Notes: generated by a model from the sequence alone, not told the origin. DNA of 64,000 bases from Paracyclopina nana (GCA_019096065.1 JAGUCH010000007.1:2936501-3000500), one strand, 5' to 3'; positions 24,186 through 35,512 are shown, counted from the stretch's first letter. Made by a program: numbers and translations.

Positions 24186-24439
24186 GAAGTTAGTCAAAGT
24201 TTGTGAGTGAAAGCTTTTTTCCTGTTACAGGTGACCCAATGTGTAAGAGCAATAAGATTATGACTTTTTTTCACGCCCAAGATGTCAAGCCAGAAAATTG
24301 CATTATAGAATGTCTATGTTGCTGGTCAAGTCTAATGACTAAGTTTTGATTTCATTACTGGCCCCTGGTAGAAATGAGATTAGGCTGAGAGTCATGTGCC
24401 AACCTAACTCAATATGGGTGACAGCAGCACAGGGTTGAC
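24186..24439. other. Right flank of the transposon, upstream of a peptide gene
   Basis: Unique sequence resumes at 24183 with the AAT duplicate. No gene seen; the TATA box of the next gene follows. Confidence 0.45.
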
Positions 24440-24446
24440 TATAAAG
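24440..24446 (+). promoter_or_regulatory. TATA box of the small secreted-peptide gene
   Basis: TATAAAG at 24440-24446, 66 bp before the ATG at 24512. Start of transcription would fall at about 24,470. The spacing fits a short 5' leader, as usual for strongly expressed peptide genes. Confidence 0.6.
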
Positions 24447-24511
24447 CTAGGTGTGAGCAGAAGACGGCCTTCATTCTGATCACAGCCTCTTGACCAGTAA
24501 CAACAACAACA

Positions 24512-24936
24512 ATGAAGACTTTCTTGCCCATCATTTTCGCTTCTTGCGTCATACTGTACACAGTAAGTTTGCTTAATTTTTAAAATTGGCACTTCCTACT
24601 CAAAATCATGAACTGGTTGTTTTGAATAATTCTTTGTTTACTTTGAAGGTTGAGTGTGCCAGCATGGGAGTTGCCAGACCTGCAGCGCTACCAGAGCTCA
24701 AATTGATGGCTGAGTTGGAAGAGACCAATGCCTTGATGGCTGACATCTTGAGTGATGTGGACCTTTTGCTGACTGACCTTGAATCTGGGCATGCTGGGCT
24801 CAAGAGCCAGAATGCCAACTGGCTCCACAGTGTCTTGAGTAAGCTACTCTTTTTTAAGCTCGGATTTCTTTTTATACTGTACAATGAAATCATTTGTCTC
24901 TTCCTAGAAAACATCAGGAACAGAAGAAGGCGGTAA
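24512..24936 (+). CDS. Small secreted peptide precursor, unknown
   Basis: Three exons, 24512-24562, 24649-24838 and 24908-24936, give 89 residues. Residues 1-20 are a clear signal peptide (MKTFLPIIFASCVILYTVECA). The mature part is Leu/Glu-rich and probably one long helix (LMAELEETNALMADILSDVDLLLTDLE, given here only in part) followed by NANWLHSVLKNIRN and a terminal RRRR. Apart from the signal region it has no cysteine, so no disulfide fold. The tetrabasic end could be a processing signal or a heparin/membrane-binding tail. Size, signal peptide and exon plan suggest a hormone or cationic secreted peptide; I do not recognise the family. Its stop lies only 16 bp from the stop of the opposing SDR gene. 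Confidence 0.7.
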
Positions 24937-24952
24937 ACAAACAGCGAGAAGG

Positions 24953-26089
24953 TCAATGATGAAGCCCACTTAATTTTTCACTAACTTGCCACAACCTGTC
25001 TTGGCTCTCTTGGCACATTGCTCTTGAACTTGGGGAAGCATTTTTGCAGTCATCGTAATACTCTCCAGACTCCATCTCTAAAAATGTTGATTTTAATTTT
25101 ATTCAAAAATGAAGAGGTGTACCTATAAAGTATCATCATTGGGCTACTACATGCCATTTACTTTTTTACCTATTGAGTCGTCCAGAATGCAATATAAAGT
25201 AGTCTGGGCTCCATGCCAAGCTGATTTCATGAACGGTTTTGCAAGGGGCATCAAAAACCTGATGATTGGCGAGGTCATCCAATGCCTGAATAGGCTGGTG
25301 ACAACCACTCCAGGATGCACTGCATAGACTGAAATATTCAAGTCCTAAACAAGAACAGATAAATGCTATGAGTTATGGGCCGCAGATAATTTTCATTATG
25401 GGCGGACCTTGACATTCCTGGCTAGCTTTTTAGCATGCAAAATGTTGGCCAACTTTGACTGAGCATAAGCAGTTCCTGGATTGTAATTTGTGGTTCCGTT
25501 GAGGTCATCCCAATTCATTTGGCCCACCAGAAAAGGGAGAACAGTGTTTTTCATAGCTATTAGCAAAAATTAATCTAAAGTCAAATACTTTGTGAGCCAC
25601 TGAGGAGGTGATGACAATTCTTGCTCTGGATGTTTTGGCTGCTTCAATGATCAAAGGGAGCAGCAAACTGGTGAGCAAGAAATGGCCCAAGTGATTAGAG
25701 GCAAATTGAAGCTCTATGTTATCTTCGGTTAGAGTATAAGGACACATCATAATGCCAGCATTATTGACCAAGTAGTCAATTTTGGTCTCTTGGCTCAAAA
25801 TGGTGCGACAACACTGTCTCACTGATTGCAGAGATGCAAGATCTAGTTGAAATGGGTGAACTTGTTCACTGCCAATCAAAGCATTGATGGCATGAGCTTC
25901 TCTCACTGCAGATTCCATATTTCGGCATAAAATGAGCACTTTGGCACCCCTCTGAGCCAAATCCTGAGCAACTTCTCTGCCAATGCCAGAAGTGGCTCCA
26001 GTTATTGCTACCACTTTACCGCAAAGTTTTTTGCCATTGTCAGATCCCTTTGTAGATCCATAGAGCAATCGTTGAACTAGTTTGCTCAT
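24953..26089 (-). CDS. Retinol-dehydrogenase-like SDR, frame problem after exon 1
   Basis: Exon 1 25589-26089, then blocks 25408-25556, 25162-25344 and 24953-25075. The protein is a short-chain dehydrogenase of the RDH11-14 group: TGATSGIG cofactor loop, NNAGIM, catalytic Ser in ITSSVAHK, YAQSK (Tyr and Lys), VHPGVV and the tail YYDDCKNA..LWQVSEKL. Such enzymes use NADPH to reduce retinal-type aldehydes. Blocks 2 to 4 join in frame. Between exon 1 and block 2 they do not: the only AG (25557-25558) and the GT (25587-25588) bound a 32-bp gap, too short for an intron, and joining there gives CTA TGA. A 31-bp gap with non-canonical ends would restore frame. Either a frameshift has broken the gene or splicing is unusual. 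Confidence 0.75.
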
Positions 26090-27111
26090 GCTAGATGAGT
26101 GCTACATTCAACTGTGGGGATTTAAAGTGACACTTGATCCCAATCCGCATTTGCTCTCAGAGAATTAGCTATTAAAAAGCATATCAACACCACTCAAAAT
26201 TGAGATTGATGCAGAAAAACTCTCTTACACTAGTACATAGGTACAGTTTGATGCGATTTGCGAAACATTCTCACAGCAATGCTAAATAAGAACTATATGC
26301 AAAGTTTGTCAATAGTCTGTTTTGGAAATGAAATAATCCTCTTAGCATATTCTGCATTCTAAGTCTTCACATGTTCAACTCCGAGGTTTTTTCTATCTGC
26401 TTGAAAAAAAGAGTGAATTGGAAACTTTCAGTGCATAATAAACGCTCGCTATTACTTAAAGAGAGAATATAAAAAGGCATTATCTTAAATAACGAGAGCC
26501 CCACTAAGTGTTGCCGGCTTAAGTGCATCTGCTGCAATTTCGCTGCTATTTCTATTACGTCCAAAAACCGATTAAGCAGTTGTTGCGCAGTACTGCATTA
26601 TTTATTCATGGGACGATTATAAAATTTTTCTGAAAAGTACGATACTGCCAAACACGTTATTGACAGTAATTCAAAAATGGAGCAATAACTGATTGATAAA
26701 TCCCTTTATCAGTAATTAATATATTATTAGTTTTTTTGCTCACTAAAACTAATTTTGCACATGTTTTTCAGTATTTCATTAAATCCATTTAGCAGTATGC
26801 AACTGAATTGCTGCTCATCAAATTAATTAATTCTTGAACTTAGTAAACTGTTCAGAGATGGCTCTGCTAGCAATTCAATAATTTGTGAAATTGTTCTTAT
26901 CAATAACTTTTAATGGTTTTAAGATTTCCAAAATCATTATTACTATTAGCTGAGACGGCTGAGCAGTACATAAGCTCCGACCATATAATTTCCATGATTT
27001 TTCATTGTTGTTTGATGTAGAGGAGGATAATGAACATTATGCATCTACAAGTGGATAATGATCATTATGCCTCACTTGATCCTTGCGCCATCTATCATAG
27101 AAAAAAAGGAA
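26090..27111. other. AT-rich intergenic DNA
   Basis: No coding or RNA feature is supported. Short runs such as ACTGATTGATAAATCCCTTTATCAGTAATTAAT form small inverted repeats near 26,690-26,725. Confidence 0.45.
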
Positions 27112-27400
27112 GGTGGCAGTAAGAATCGAACCACAGTCACTCGGGTAGCAGGCCGACGCTCTACCTCTGAGCCATCAATTTGATTATGAAGAATGCTTAT
27201 GAACAAGCGCTTAAAAAAGATGGCCAGACGGGCCGGCGCGGCATGGCCGCAAGACGCAACGGCAACAAGCGCTTGGTGAAGGCTAGACTGCTGGGTCAGC
27301 TTTGATGAGCTCATGCTCCCTCTGTGTGCAGCAGGCACTAGCTAGCGCGGCCGGTGCAAGCTAGACCGCTGGGTCAACTTTGATGAGCTGTCTGCAATAA
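27112..27400 (-). repeat. tRNA-derived sequence, SINE-like
   Basis: Reading the minus strand from about 27180 to 27112 gives an A-box-like stretch (TGGCTCAGAGGTAGAGC) and a B-box-like stretch (GGTTCGATTCTTAC). The acceptor and anticodon stems do not pair well, so it is not a working tRNA. Next to it, to the right, a GC-rich segment holds a near-identical 30-bp repeat, GCTAGACTGCTGGGTCAGCT at 27282 and GCTAGACCGCTGGGTCAACT at 27360. A tRNA-headed SINE or decayed tRNA gene fits best. Confidence 0.5.
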
Positions 27401-27505
27401 AGCGAACCCCAAAATTTAAGGCATATCTTGCAAAAAAATGAGCAAGAAGAGCACTTCTTAATTGACTTTCAGGCATTGCTTGAAATGTTGGGGTAGCTAA
27501 TAGTA

Positions 27506-27657
27506 ATAGGATTATACACCTCTAGGCTGGAGGATAACACTCATTATTTTTTAGTGTCGCGTGCCAATAACTCGTTCGCTCCGCTCACTCGTGATCGGTC
27601 ACTTGACACTAAAAAATAATTCGTGTTATCCTCCAGCCTAGAGGTGTATAATCCTAT
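27506..27657. mobile_element. Near-perfect hairpin MITE
   Basis: The left arm (ATAGGATTATACACCTCTAG, then GCTGGAGGATAACAC and ATTATTTTTTAGTGTC) returns as its complement at 27604-27657 with few mismatches. The 55-bp arms are parted by about 43 bp that contain a second small inverted pair (GAGTGAGCGGAGCGAAC). Total about 152 bp and non-coding. No clear target duplication: neighbours are TAATAG on both sides, which may be one. Confidence 0.75.
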
Positions 27658-28545
27658 ATTAATAGATATTGCTAAGAACAGCATGAAAACTGAGTTAGAA
27701 AGTATCATGCTTCTTATCTTTAAACAAAAACTGAGATTTTTAGAATATTTCAATATTTTATTCAATGCACCACAATCAATATGATCCACTCTATTTTTTC
27801 ATATCTACGTGAGCCTACAAAAATCAGGCTCAGTTGATATACTTAAAATATCAATCACATAATGTTTCAAAATTACTGAATCATGATTCATGAGCACTTA
27901 GCAGGGGAAATTAACAAGATTAATAAAAAGATGCCAAAAATGACACCAAAATGAAAATGACTATTTAATAATCAATACTGCCCAATTGCTGCGCATGTTA
28001 CGTTAACCATTTTTAGAAATACTGTCAAAAATGAGTAAAAAATACTGAAAAACATGTTTATCAGTCTTTTAAAAATATGGCTCAGTCGCTGAAAAAAAAA
28101 CTGCACAACAAATTATTGACAAACTGTAATGTACGTCACAACACATGTAGTAAATAATGTGGAAATAATACTGCCATTAATTTTTTCAACCACTAAAAAT
28201 AAAAATTATTTAGGACTGCTCAGCCGATTACAGCATGTCGAAAAACTTAGTGGGGAGGGTGATCAAAATTACGCTCTTCCTCATTACATTTGTTTTGTTC
28301 ATATTTTGGATCTTTTTCAGCGTTTACAGTACTCACCTTAGGTATTGATCTCGTTTGTATTTTAGCATCTTCCTGGCGGCGCGCAACCTCACATTATTCA
28401 ATTTTGAAATAACTTTTTTTGGTAGCTGATAGTTGCAAATTGAGAGATCATTACCTAATTGAATATTGACGGTTTGAATTTTAGTTCAGCTAGATCAGTG
28501 GAGAGATGAAGTTCACAGAGAGCTCATCAAAAATGAAAAGTTGAT
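27658..28545. other. AT-rich intergenic DNA before the receptor gene
   Basis: No supported feature. Any promoter of the receptor gene should lie in its last few hundred bases. Confidence 0.45.
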
Positions 28546-30014
28546 ATGTCTCCTAACCTGTCATTGGCAATTGAGCCAGTGCAGAGGGTGTGGATGCTCT
28601 TTGGCATATTTGATGGTACATGGGTCATGCTACCCTTGGCAGTCATTGGAACAGCTCTCAATGCACTCCTAGTACTCCTGGAGACACTACCATAAGAAAA
28701 CAAAAAATATTTCATCTTGCCTTTTTTCAGATCTGGATCTTGAGGAAGAAAGCCAATCTGCATACAGCCATAAATGCTTCTATCACTGCAGAATGCTTTG
28801 CTAGGTTGGTTTTCTGTGCATTCCTCTTTCCTTTCAAGGCTTGAGCCCGGTTCCAACATGGTAAATCAGCATAGTCAGGAGACGTAACTTGACTTTTTAG
28901 CATAGTCAGGTCACAGCTAGCTCGCGCGCTCAGCTCGACCTGACTTAACTGGTTTACCGCACTGCACTATGCTGATATCCCGTGTTGGAACCGGGCTTTG
29001 GATTGTCACAATTTCGCCCTTGCTGAAGCTCTCCGTTCTACCAACTCCAACAGTATGCTTCTCAACTGCAGTACTAACCTACCTAACCTCAGTCATCCAG
29101 AACGTCTTCAACTTGCTAACGAGCGTTTTAAGGTGAGACCAAAACAACACTTGAGTATATTTCTCTTGCCTTTAACTGCTGGTTTTTTTCACTTTTTTAG
29201 ATACTTGTGCATAAGAGCAGGAAATGGACAGAATCAAAGGGCTATCAAGATCAGCACTTTGCCTAGGCTGCAATATAAACTTCTGATCTTGGGAGGATTT
29301 CTGGTTGGAGTGCATGCAGTCTGTGGATTTTACTACGCTGAGAATGATCAATTGACCTTTGATCAAGGTTGGCAAACCATCATGAAGTTGCACTGCCTTA
29401 AAATTAGCTTCAATTTCAGCATGCCTGAGGCCTCATGGAGAAATGAAAATAATAAGTCAACCCTCCGAATACCTGTACCAATCTCTCCTCATCTACTTCA
29501 TTCCTTCATCAATGATGTGTCCACTAATCATGAGCTACGTTACAGCAGAGAAGAAGAGGCTGAGCCAAAGACTGAACATAATTGTACAATGAAACAAAAA
29601 AGTCAAGTATGCATTTTTTCCACCATAATCAGTTTTCTTTTTTTTCTTCTAGGTGCAGAAACCGAACAAAAACTTGTACACAGCAGGAACAGGAATAGCC
29701 CAAATTGCTGTATTTTTCCTTTTTGTTCTGCTCTACACTTTTCCATTGATGGCTGCCCATTTTCTTGAGATAGAATTGACCACCAGCCTCCAGGTGAGGC
29801 TAATTTCCTTGAATAATTTTTATTAGAAGCATAAAAATGATTTCTCTAGTCATTTATGGTTGAGTTTTCCATCATCATGATGAATGGCATCATCTCACCT
29901 TTCATCATAGTCTGGTCAAGCTCAGAAGCAAGAGAGCCAGCCAAGAGACTAATTGAACGGGTCTGGATGGCAACCCAAAGGAATCTAGGGCTATTGAGAT
30001 CAGCTGATTTTTAA
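28546..30014 (+). pseudogene. Seven-helix receptor gene interrupted by a MITE
   Basis: Exons 28546-28671, 28731-29132, 29201-29367, 29420-29583, 29653-29793 and 29850-30014. Without the insert at 28844-28997 and one TTG copy, the exons are an exact 335-codon frame with seven hydrophobic helices. GPCR features: ASN in helix 1 (GTALNALLIWILRKKANLHTAIN across the first junction), a Cys before helix 3 (PTVCFSTAVL), LRYLCIR at the end of helix 3 in place of DRY, a Cys in the second extracellular loop (DQACLRPHG), and MMNGIISPFIIVW in helix 7 in place of NPxxY. With the insert, codon TGA appears directly after FPFKA and the frame shifts. It resembles a divergent, perhaps chemosensory, rhodopsin-like receptor. 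Family not identified. Confidence 0.8.
28844..28997. mobile_element. 154-bp MITE inside a coding exon
   Basis: Inverted ends AGCCCGGTTCCAACATGG (28844) and the complement of AGCCCGGTTCCAACACGG (28997). Next to both, ATCAGCATAGT is also shared. TTG flanks both sides (28841-28843 and 28998-29000), a 3-bp target duplication. The short middle is GC-rich (AGCTAGCTCGCGCGCTCAGCT). Non-coding. Confidence 0.9.
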
Positions 30015-30984
30015 TTAGTTCACAGGTACTGTGATGCTGTATTAAAACTGAATTTTTTAACGGCATGATTGTAGCCAATTATGACAGAGTTCTGAATAAA
30101 GCCCAAATTCAAGCAGACACTCGACCATAATTGGACATCATTTCAGTCACTATTCAAGCAATTGCCATTCACAACGATTTTGATGTAAAATATTGATTTT
30201 CCTTAAAAGGATGAACATTTATCATACTCACTACATGCCATATCATGCAGGCTCTACAATGACAAAAACAATAAAAGATCTGGTTAAAAGCAGAGATTTC
30301 AAATTAAAAAAAGAAGCCTTGAATCATTAGCCCCACACTTAAACAGGTTTTGCTTCAAAGCTCCCCCATTCTGTTATGAACTTAATTTGTTCAACTTTAT
30401 TTTATAATATTATTGAAGTCTTCTTGCAAAGACCAGACATGTCCATTGATTTTGCACTGAGAACTAGATTTCCTTCATTTGAAAATGGAGCTGGTTTCAA
30501 AGGTCTAAATATTCAGGAGAGTTTGACCAATCACCATGCAGTTCTCTCAAAAAAATATTTCTTCTCAATTTGGCGCGAGGAAAATTGACCTAACAGAATG
30601 TGGGAAAACCCAAATGCTTTCGTGGGTTTTCAGCTCACAGGTCTACAGAACCTTCTTCCTTAGAGAGGACTTTGAAATAGCCACGCTGATCGCATGGAAA
30701 CCATTTTAACTTGACCTGTTTGGGGTCGAATCTCATCTCAGACAATGCTTAGACAACTTGGCATGACAATTACCTTTGTTTTTCTTTAGCTTAAACCAGT
30801 TTTGGTGTTGTGAACTGAGTGCAAGCAAACTCTTTGAGTATCAATTGGCGTTGAGACCAGCTCAATTTTGACGTTTCTTACTTAGGGCGCATCTTCCCTT
30901 TTGCCAAGATCTTTAGGGACTCCAATTGGCTATCTGACACAATGGTAGAAACAAAGTACGTCAGTCATCTCCAATGGTTCTACC
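30015..30984. other. Intergenic
   Basis: AT-rich; a 70-codon open frame at 30376-30588 has no recognisable similarity and no splice partner, so it is not called. Confidence 0.45.
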
Positions 30985-31336
30985 ATGAAGTTGGCAACAG
31001 TTATCATGCTTCTTTGCAGCTGTTTAATGGCAAGAACATTTTCAAAACCTTATGATTATTTGAGTGCTCAGGCCATTACAGGCCTTGGATCAACAGCTGG
31101 CTCAGACCTTGATTTAGTATTACACATTGCCAATGGAGGGAAGACCCAGAGTCTTCCAGCTGTGGTAAATTTGCTTTTTTTGCATGTCCATGAAGAGCTC
31201 CATCAGTTTTTCCCTTTTTCAGGCTGCTCTGGGCTCATCCAAGTGCACAACTTGCAGATTTCGCAGACGGAGGATCTGCATGGAGTGGACAGCAACCAAA
31301 TATGGAAGGTTTGTCTGCAAGAAAACCATGCCCTAA
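30985..31336 (+). CDS. Small secreted Cys-containing protein, unknown
   Basis: Exon 1 30985-31164 and exon 2 31223-31336 join in phase 0 to 97 residues. Residues 1-20 are a signal peptide (MKLATVIMLLCSCLMARTFS). The mid part is neutral and Gly/Ala/Leu-rich. The C-terminal part carries four cysteines around a basic patch: SSKCTTCRFRRRRICMEW, then a last Cys in GRFVCKKTMP. RRRR could be a cleavage site or a binding patch. An alternative frame in exon 2 stays open to 31428 but loses the cysteines and would need a different junction. Function unknown; a secreted peptide or small defence protein is possible. Confidence 0.55.
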
Positions 31337-31912
31337 AAATGGCCCTGAAAGCCTGGCTACAATTAAGAAACTTGGTTTCAACAGCAAGCCAACGAGGCAA
31401 ACCTGTTTATGAAACGCAATCAAAATGAGGAATGTCTGAAAAATACATGAACAAAAACCACTGCTATTTCTAATTGAGTGCAAAAAGAACATAAATGATT
31501 TTATTGACCTCAGAATATTTAATTTGGGGCAAAACTGACAAAAACTGGAGCATGGATTATAACAAACAAATTATGTTCTACTTTGGGCTGAAATCATGTT
31601 TGACAAATGTCCGAAAAGAACTGGCATTTGTAATGTTATACGGGAAGAATAGCGTTTTTTGCCAACGTGCTCACCTAAAAAGTGAATTATAGCAGCCTAA
31701 TAAAATGTCCCTCTTCATTTAAAATTCCTGGCAGAATTCGTAATTGGCTATATGAGTAAGTGACCGCTTGAACTACTGACCGTGAACATTAGGCCTTGGT
31801 TGATCACGCTCACACGTCCCGAAGAGCACACTAAAAATTCATATAGCTCGTTTTTCCCGAATGGGGACCACTTTTCTCGTTATAGCCAGAACTTAGTGAG
31901 GCCAGGGAAGTC
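31337..31912. other. Intergenic, upstream of the DEG/ENaC channel
   Basis: No supported feature. AATAAA-type signal at 31697 may belong to the preceding gene. Confidence 0.45.
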
Positions 31913-34900
31913 ATGGGTCTTGCAGGTCTCCTCTGGAGAACTACAGTCGAATACTTCAGGGACTACAGCTCCATACCAGGCTTGAGCAATGCTGCCAAGT
32001 ACCAAAGGATACCCAGGATTGCCTACTGGCTTATCATCACCATCGTGGGCTTTTACCTCACCATGGATCAAGTCATGTCCATCATGAATGTACGCTAAGT
32101 TAGCCATGCCAGTGAATACATAATTTTGCTCTTGTTCCAGGACTACAACTCATTTCCAGTGACTACGTCAACAGAGTTGGTGCCTTCAAAGTCAGTCTTT
32201 TTCCCAGCTGTGACAGTGTGCAATTTGAACCGCATCAATTGCCACAGCCTGTATTCCGCCATGGTGGAGCAATACAATGCTGAAGATTCATCTGAGTAAA
32301 TTAGGAGTATTACAAAAAATACATGAAATCCATAGAATTGCCCTCCCGTTAAATCTAGGAACAATACAGTGGTGAAGACTTTGGAGGCCCTCTTTGAAAT
32401 GACTGGATGCAATGACCAAATCTGCTCTTCTCTGAATTTGGCAATACATGATTTGAGAGTTGACACCAAAGAAGACAAAGCTGTGCTCAATCTTGCTTAC
32501 CTCAGCTGCATTAAACTGACAGGAGACCCTTTTGAAAACTATGTAAGAATGTCAAGCATAACCTTTTTAAAAAAGCCAAGGTTTTTAACATTCTAGCTTT
32601 CAGGTGCTTAAAAAGGCCTGCTATCACTTGGCAGGCATGAAAATTGATAGCAAAGTGGATGACCTCACCAAGGAAGATGCACAATGGGCCTATGATTCAT
32701 TTCAATGCTCAGAGGCCCTTGCTTGTGCCCATAAACCTACAGATCAAAAGCAGCTGGCAAATTTCTAGTAAAACACTTGCATTTCAGTAGCTTTTCAAGC
32801 AGCTGTATTGAGGATTGTATTCATTTTCAGTACCTATTATTACTTGCCATTCTGTGATTCTGTAGACTATGGATCTACTACTACTACTTCAGGTTTGCAT
32901 ATAGATTATTTTGCTAAAAATGATTTTACAACTTAACATATTGGTTTTGTAGGAACCCAACCGCCAGGAAACTCTGCTGGTGAGAAATCATAAAATATTA
33001 AACTTGCCTTTGCATATGAAAATAAATTATGCACATGCATGCCTTTTCCAGGAACCAATCCTGCTACTACACAAGCTGGTAAGACTAAAAACTGATATCA
33101 CATTCTTAGAGCTTGTTCATCTGCTTATTATGACTGATATTTTGGCAAAATATCGAAGAGAAATACTAAGAAACTGAAAATTATATTGGTGTAGGATGGC
33201 TTTTGGTACCAATAGACCGATTCCGAAGTCAAAATCTAAAAAAAACATTTTACAAATACCGGATATTTGCAAATATCAGCATAATATCGTGCGTTATTTT
33301 GTTGATATTATCGCAGGTGAACAGGGCCTTAGAGTAATTTAAAAAAATCATTTTAGCCTTTTGGCCTAATAAATACAAAATAATTTTATGCGTATGCATT
33401 GATTAGCAAAAATTAGATAATTAGAAAAAAGCAGTGCTTAAAAGAGCTGATTATGCAGTTGTTTCTCAATCATGTTTTTTGCTCTAGCTGCTGGAGGCGC
33501 AACAACGCAAGGTAATCATACGCCTAAAATAACATAACTTTCATAAATACTAATGGACATTTCAGCTAGCGCCACTGAAGCCCCTACAGCAACCACAGGT
33601 AAATGAGTAATAATCATTGCCCTGACCCAATTAAATGGTCAAAAAGTCCAATTTAGAACACTGATTGCATTTAGGTCACTAATTTAAGCTGCATGAATTG
33701 GCAAGGAATGCTTTCTATTTTTTAGCTAAAAAAAGGAGAAGGAGGAAGAGGCAAGTGACAACCACAACTGAATCCACATCAACCACAGCTGATTCAAGCA
33801 GCAGCTATGACACCTACAATAGCTATAGCAACTATGACAACTTTGACTATGAAGTGCAGTACTTTGATGTGAGCGAAGAGTTCACAAAAGATGATGAGTT
33901 CTTCAAAGACTTCATGAGCCTCAGCATTGACATGAGGATGAAAATAGGACACCTTTTCAGCCTAAAAGAGGACTGGGTATTGGGCAATTTGACTGGAATG
34001 ATTAGGGGCTGCACTTATGCAGGGGGGGATTGCAACAACGAAACATTGTGGGCCAAAAGCAACGTGCCAGGATTTGGCAACTGCTTCACTTTCAATTCTG
34101 GCATTGGCGATAGAAATGTGACCAGCACAACTCTGACTGGCAACAAAAATGGCCTGTCGGTGGAAATGTTTATAGATCAAGACAATTACATGCTCAAAAA
34201 GTTCTCAAAGAAAGCTGGCATTCGTTTGGTGGTTCACCATCCATTATCTATTCCCTTGGCAGATGAGTATGGCATGGATTTGCATCCAAACACAGCTAGT
34301 TCTGTTGCAGTCCAAATGGTACGGTTCACACTGACTAAATTAACCCTACCTAGTTCTAAGGAGGCTTTCACTTTGTAACTAGAATGACATTCAAAGGATG
34401 CCAGCTCCTTACACAACTAATTGCACCAATGTGTGGACAGATCAAGACTTTAACCAATCTTGGTATGTAGACAATCCACCTGATTACTCTGTTGCTGTAA
34501 GTTGCAATTCGAGCATTCCAGAGATATGCAGTGAACCATTTCTCAATTTAGACATGCCAGAGACATTGTATTCAAGTGGACATTATCAAGAGCTGTGGAT
34601 GCTTTCACATCAATATGGATTTGGATTTAATCAACATAACCAGAGCCGAATTCACCAATGGTTCCCGATCTTGTTCAATAATACCAAAAGCTGACAGTAG
34701 ATTACCTGCTTTAATCATGCTTATACACACATTTCCTGCAGTGACATTAATTTTCAGACAAAGACTACAAATGCTTCAAACCAATCATGGCTATGTATGC
34801 TGCAGGGCTGAAGAATTGCTTGTGCAACCTAGCATGCAGGTAAACACTTCCTAAAAGTGGCCAAAAAAAAAACTTACCTCCCGAGCACAAAGCTTGCGCA

Positions 34901-35512
34901 GAAAATTCTCGCGAGTTACAGTCAAGTTAATCACTATTGTTATTGTTTACGTTCCGTGCATCAGAAGCGTTACTAAATATGGTTAACAGAAAATCCCCCT
35001 ATATTACAGAGAAACGTCATATGCTACATCTTTATCTTCGTCAGTGTGGCCTTCTGATCAGTACTGGGTATAATCTAATAATTGCAATTCTCTTGGCTCT
35101 AAATCAAAAGAAGTGCCTTTTTTAGCAAGACTTGGCCATCGAGTTTGGTTTTACTGAAGATCTGAAAACTGACGAGGGAAAAGTGAGAACTCAGGCCAAA
35201 ATTCAAAAGGACAATCTGAAAGTGGACGTATATTTCCAATCACTTAACGTCAGAGTCATTAATCAAACAGCCACTTACACAGTAAGCATTTCGACCTTTT
35301 TATGAATGGCATAACCCATCTCATTTCTTGTCTTTTTTCAGTCCGACTCACTATTTTCTGCAATTGGAGGAGCTTTAGGATTCTACACTGGCATCGCTCT
35401 TATAATGATTTTTGAAGTTTTTGAACTACTTTGGGAGCTATTCGAGGTAGTTTGGCAACACCACGTCAAATCAAGAAGGCTAAAAAAGAGCACGGACGTG
35501 CAAAATGATTGA
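31913..35512 (+). CDS. DEG/ENaC (pickpocket-type) sodium channel subunit
   Basis: Sixteen exons: 31913-32089, 32141-32295, 32359-32542, 32604-32767, 32831-32892, 32953-32979, 33052-33078, 33488-33511, 33566-33598, 33726-34318, 34383-34496, 34552-34696, 34758-34839, 35010-35067, 35126-35281, 35342-35512; 723 residues, all in phase. These are trimeric amiloride-sensitive cation channels with two membrane helices and a large Cys-rich ectodomain. Helix 1 is about residues 36-57, then FFPAVTVCNLNRINC, the family signature. Later: FTFNSG, TCQRHC..CGCFH, YKCFKPIM, CLCNLACRETSYATSLSSSVWPSD, and helix 2 with SAIGGALGFYTGIALI, which holds the G-x-S-like pore region. Exons 6 to 9 are micro-exons coding Gly/Ala/Thr-rich spacers just before KKRRRRKR, a furin-type site. 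Vertebrate ENaC subunits are activated by furin in the same part of the ectodomain. Confidence 0.93.
33244..33332. repeat. Decayed relative of the HGSNAT-intron MITE
   Basis: TTTACAAATACCGGATATTTGCAAATATC..CATAATATCG..AGGTGAACAGGGCCTTAG closely follows the right half of the element at 3872-4109. The left half is missing. It lies in the intron between channel exons 7 and 8. Confidence 0.65.

Noticed and set aside
27112-27180. A second tRNA gene
   Set aside because: A and B boxes are visible, but acceptor and anticodon stems do not pair; called a tRNA-derived repeat instead.
28844-28997. The MITE acting as a new intron of the receptor gene
   Set aside because: A GT is present (ATG|gtaaat), but no AG occurs near the right end, so the element cannot be excised cleanly.
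30376-30588. 70-codon open frame
   Set aside because: No similarity to a known domain, no signal peptide and no splice partner.
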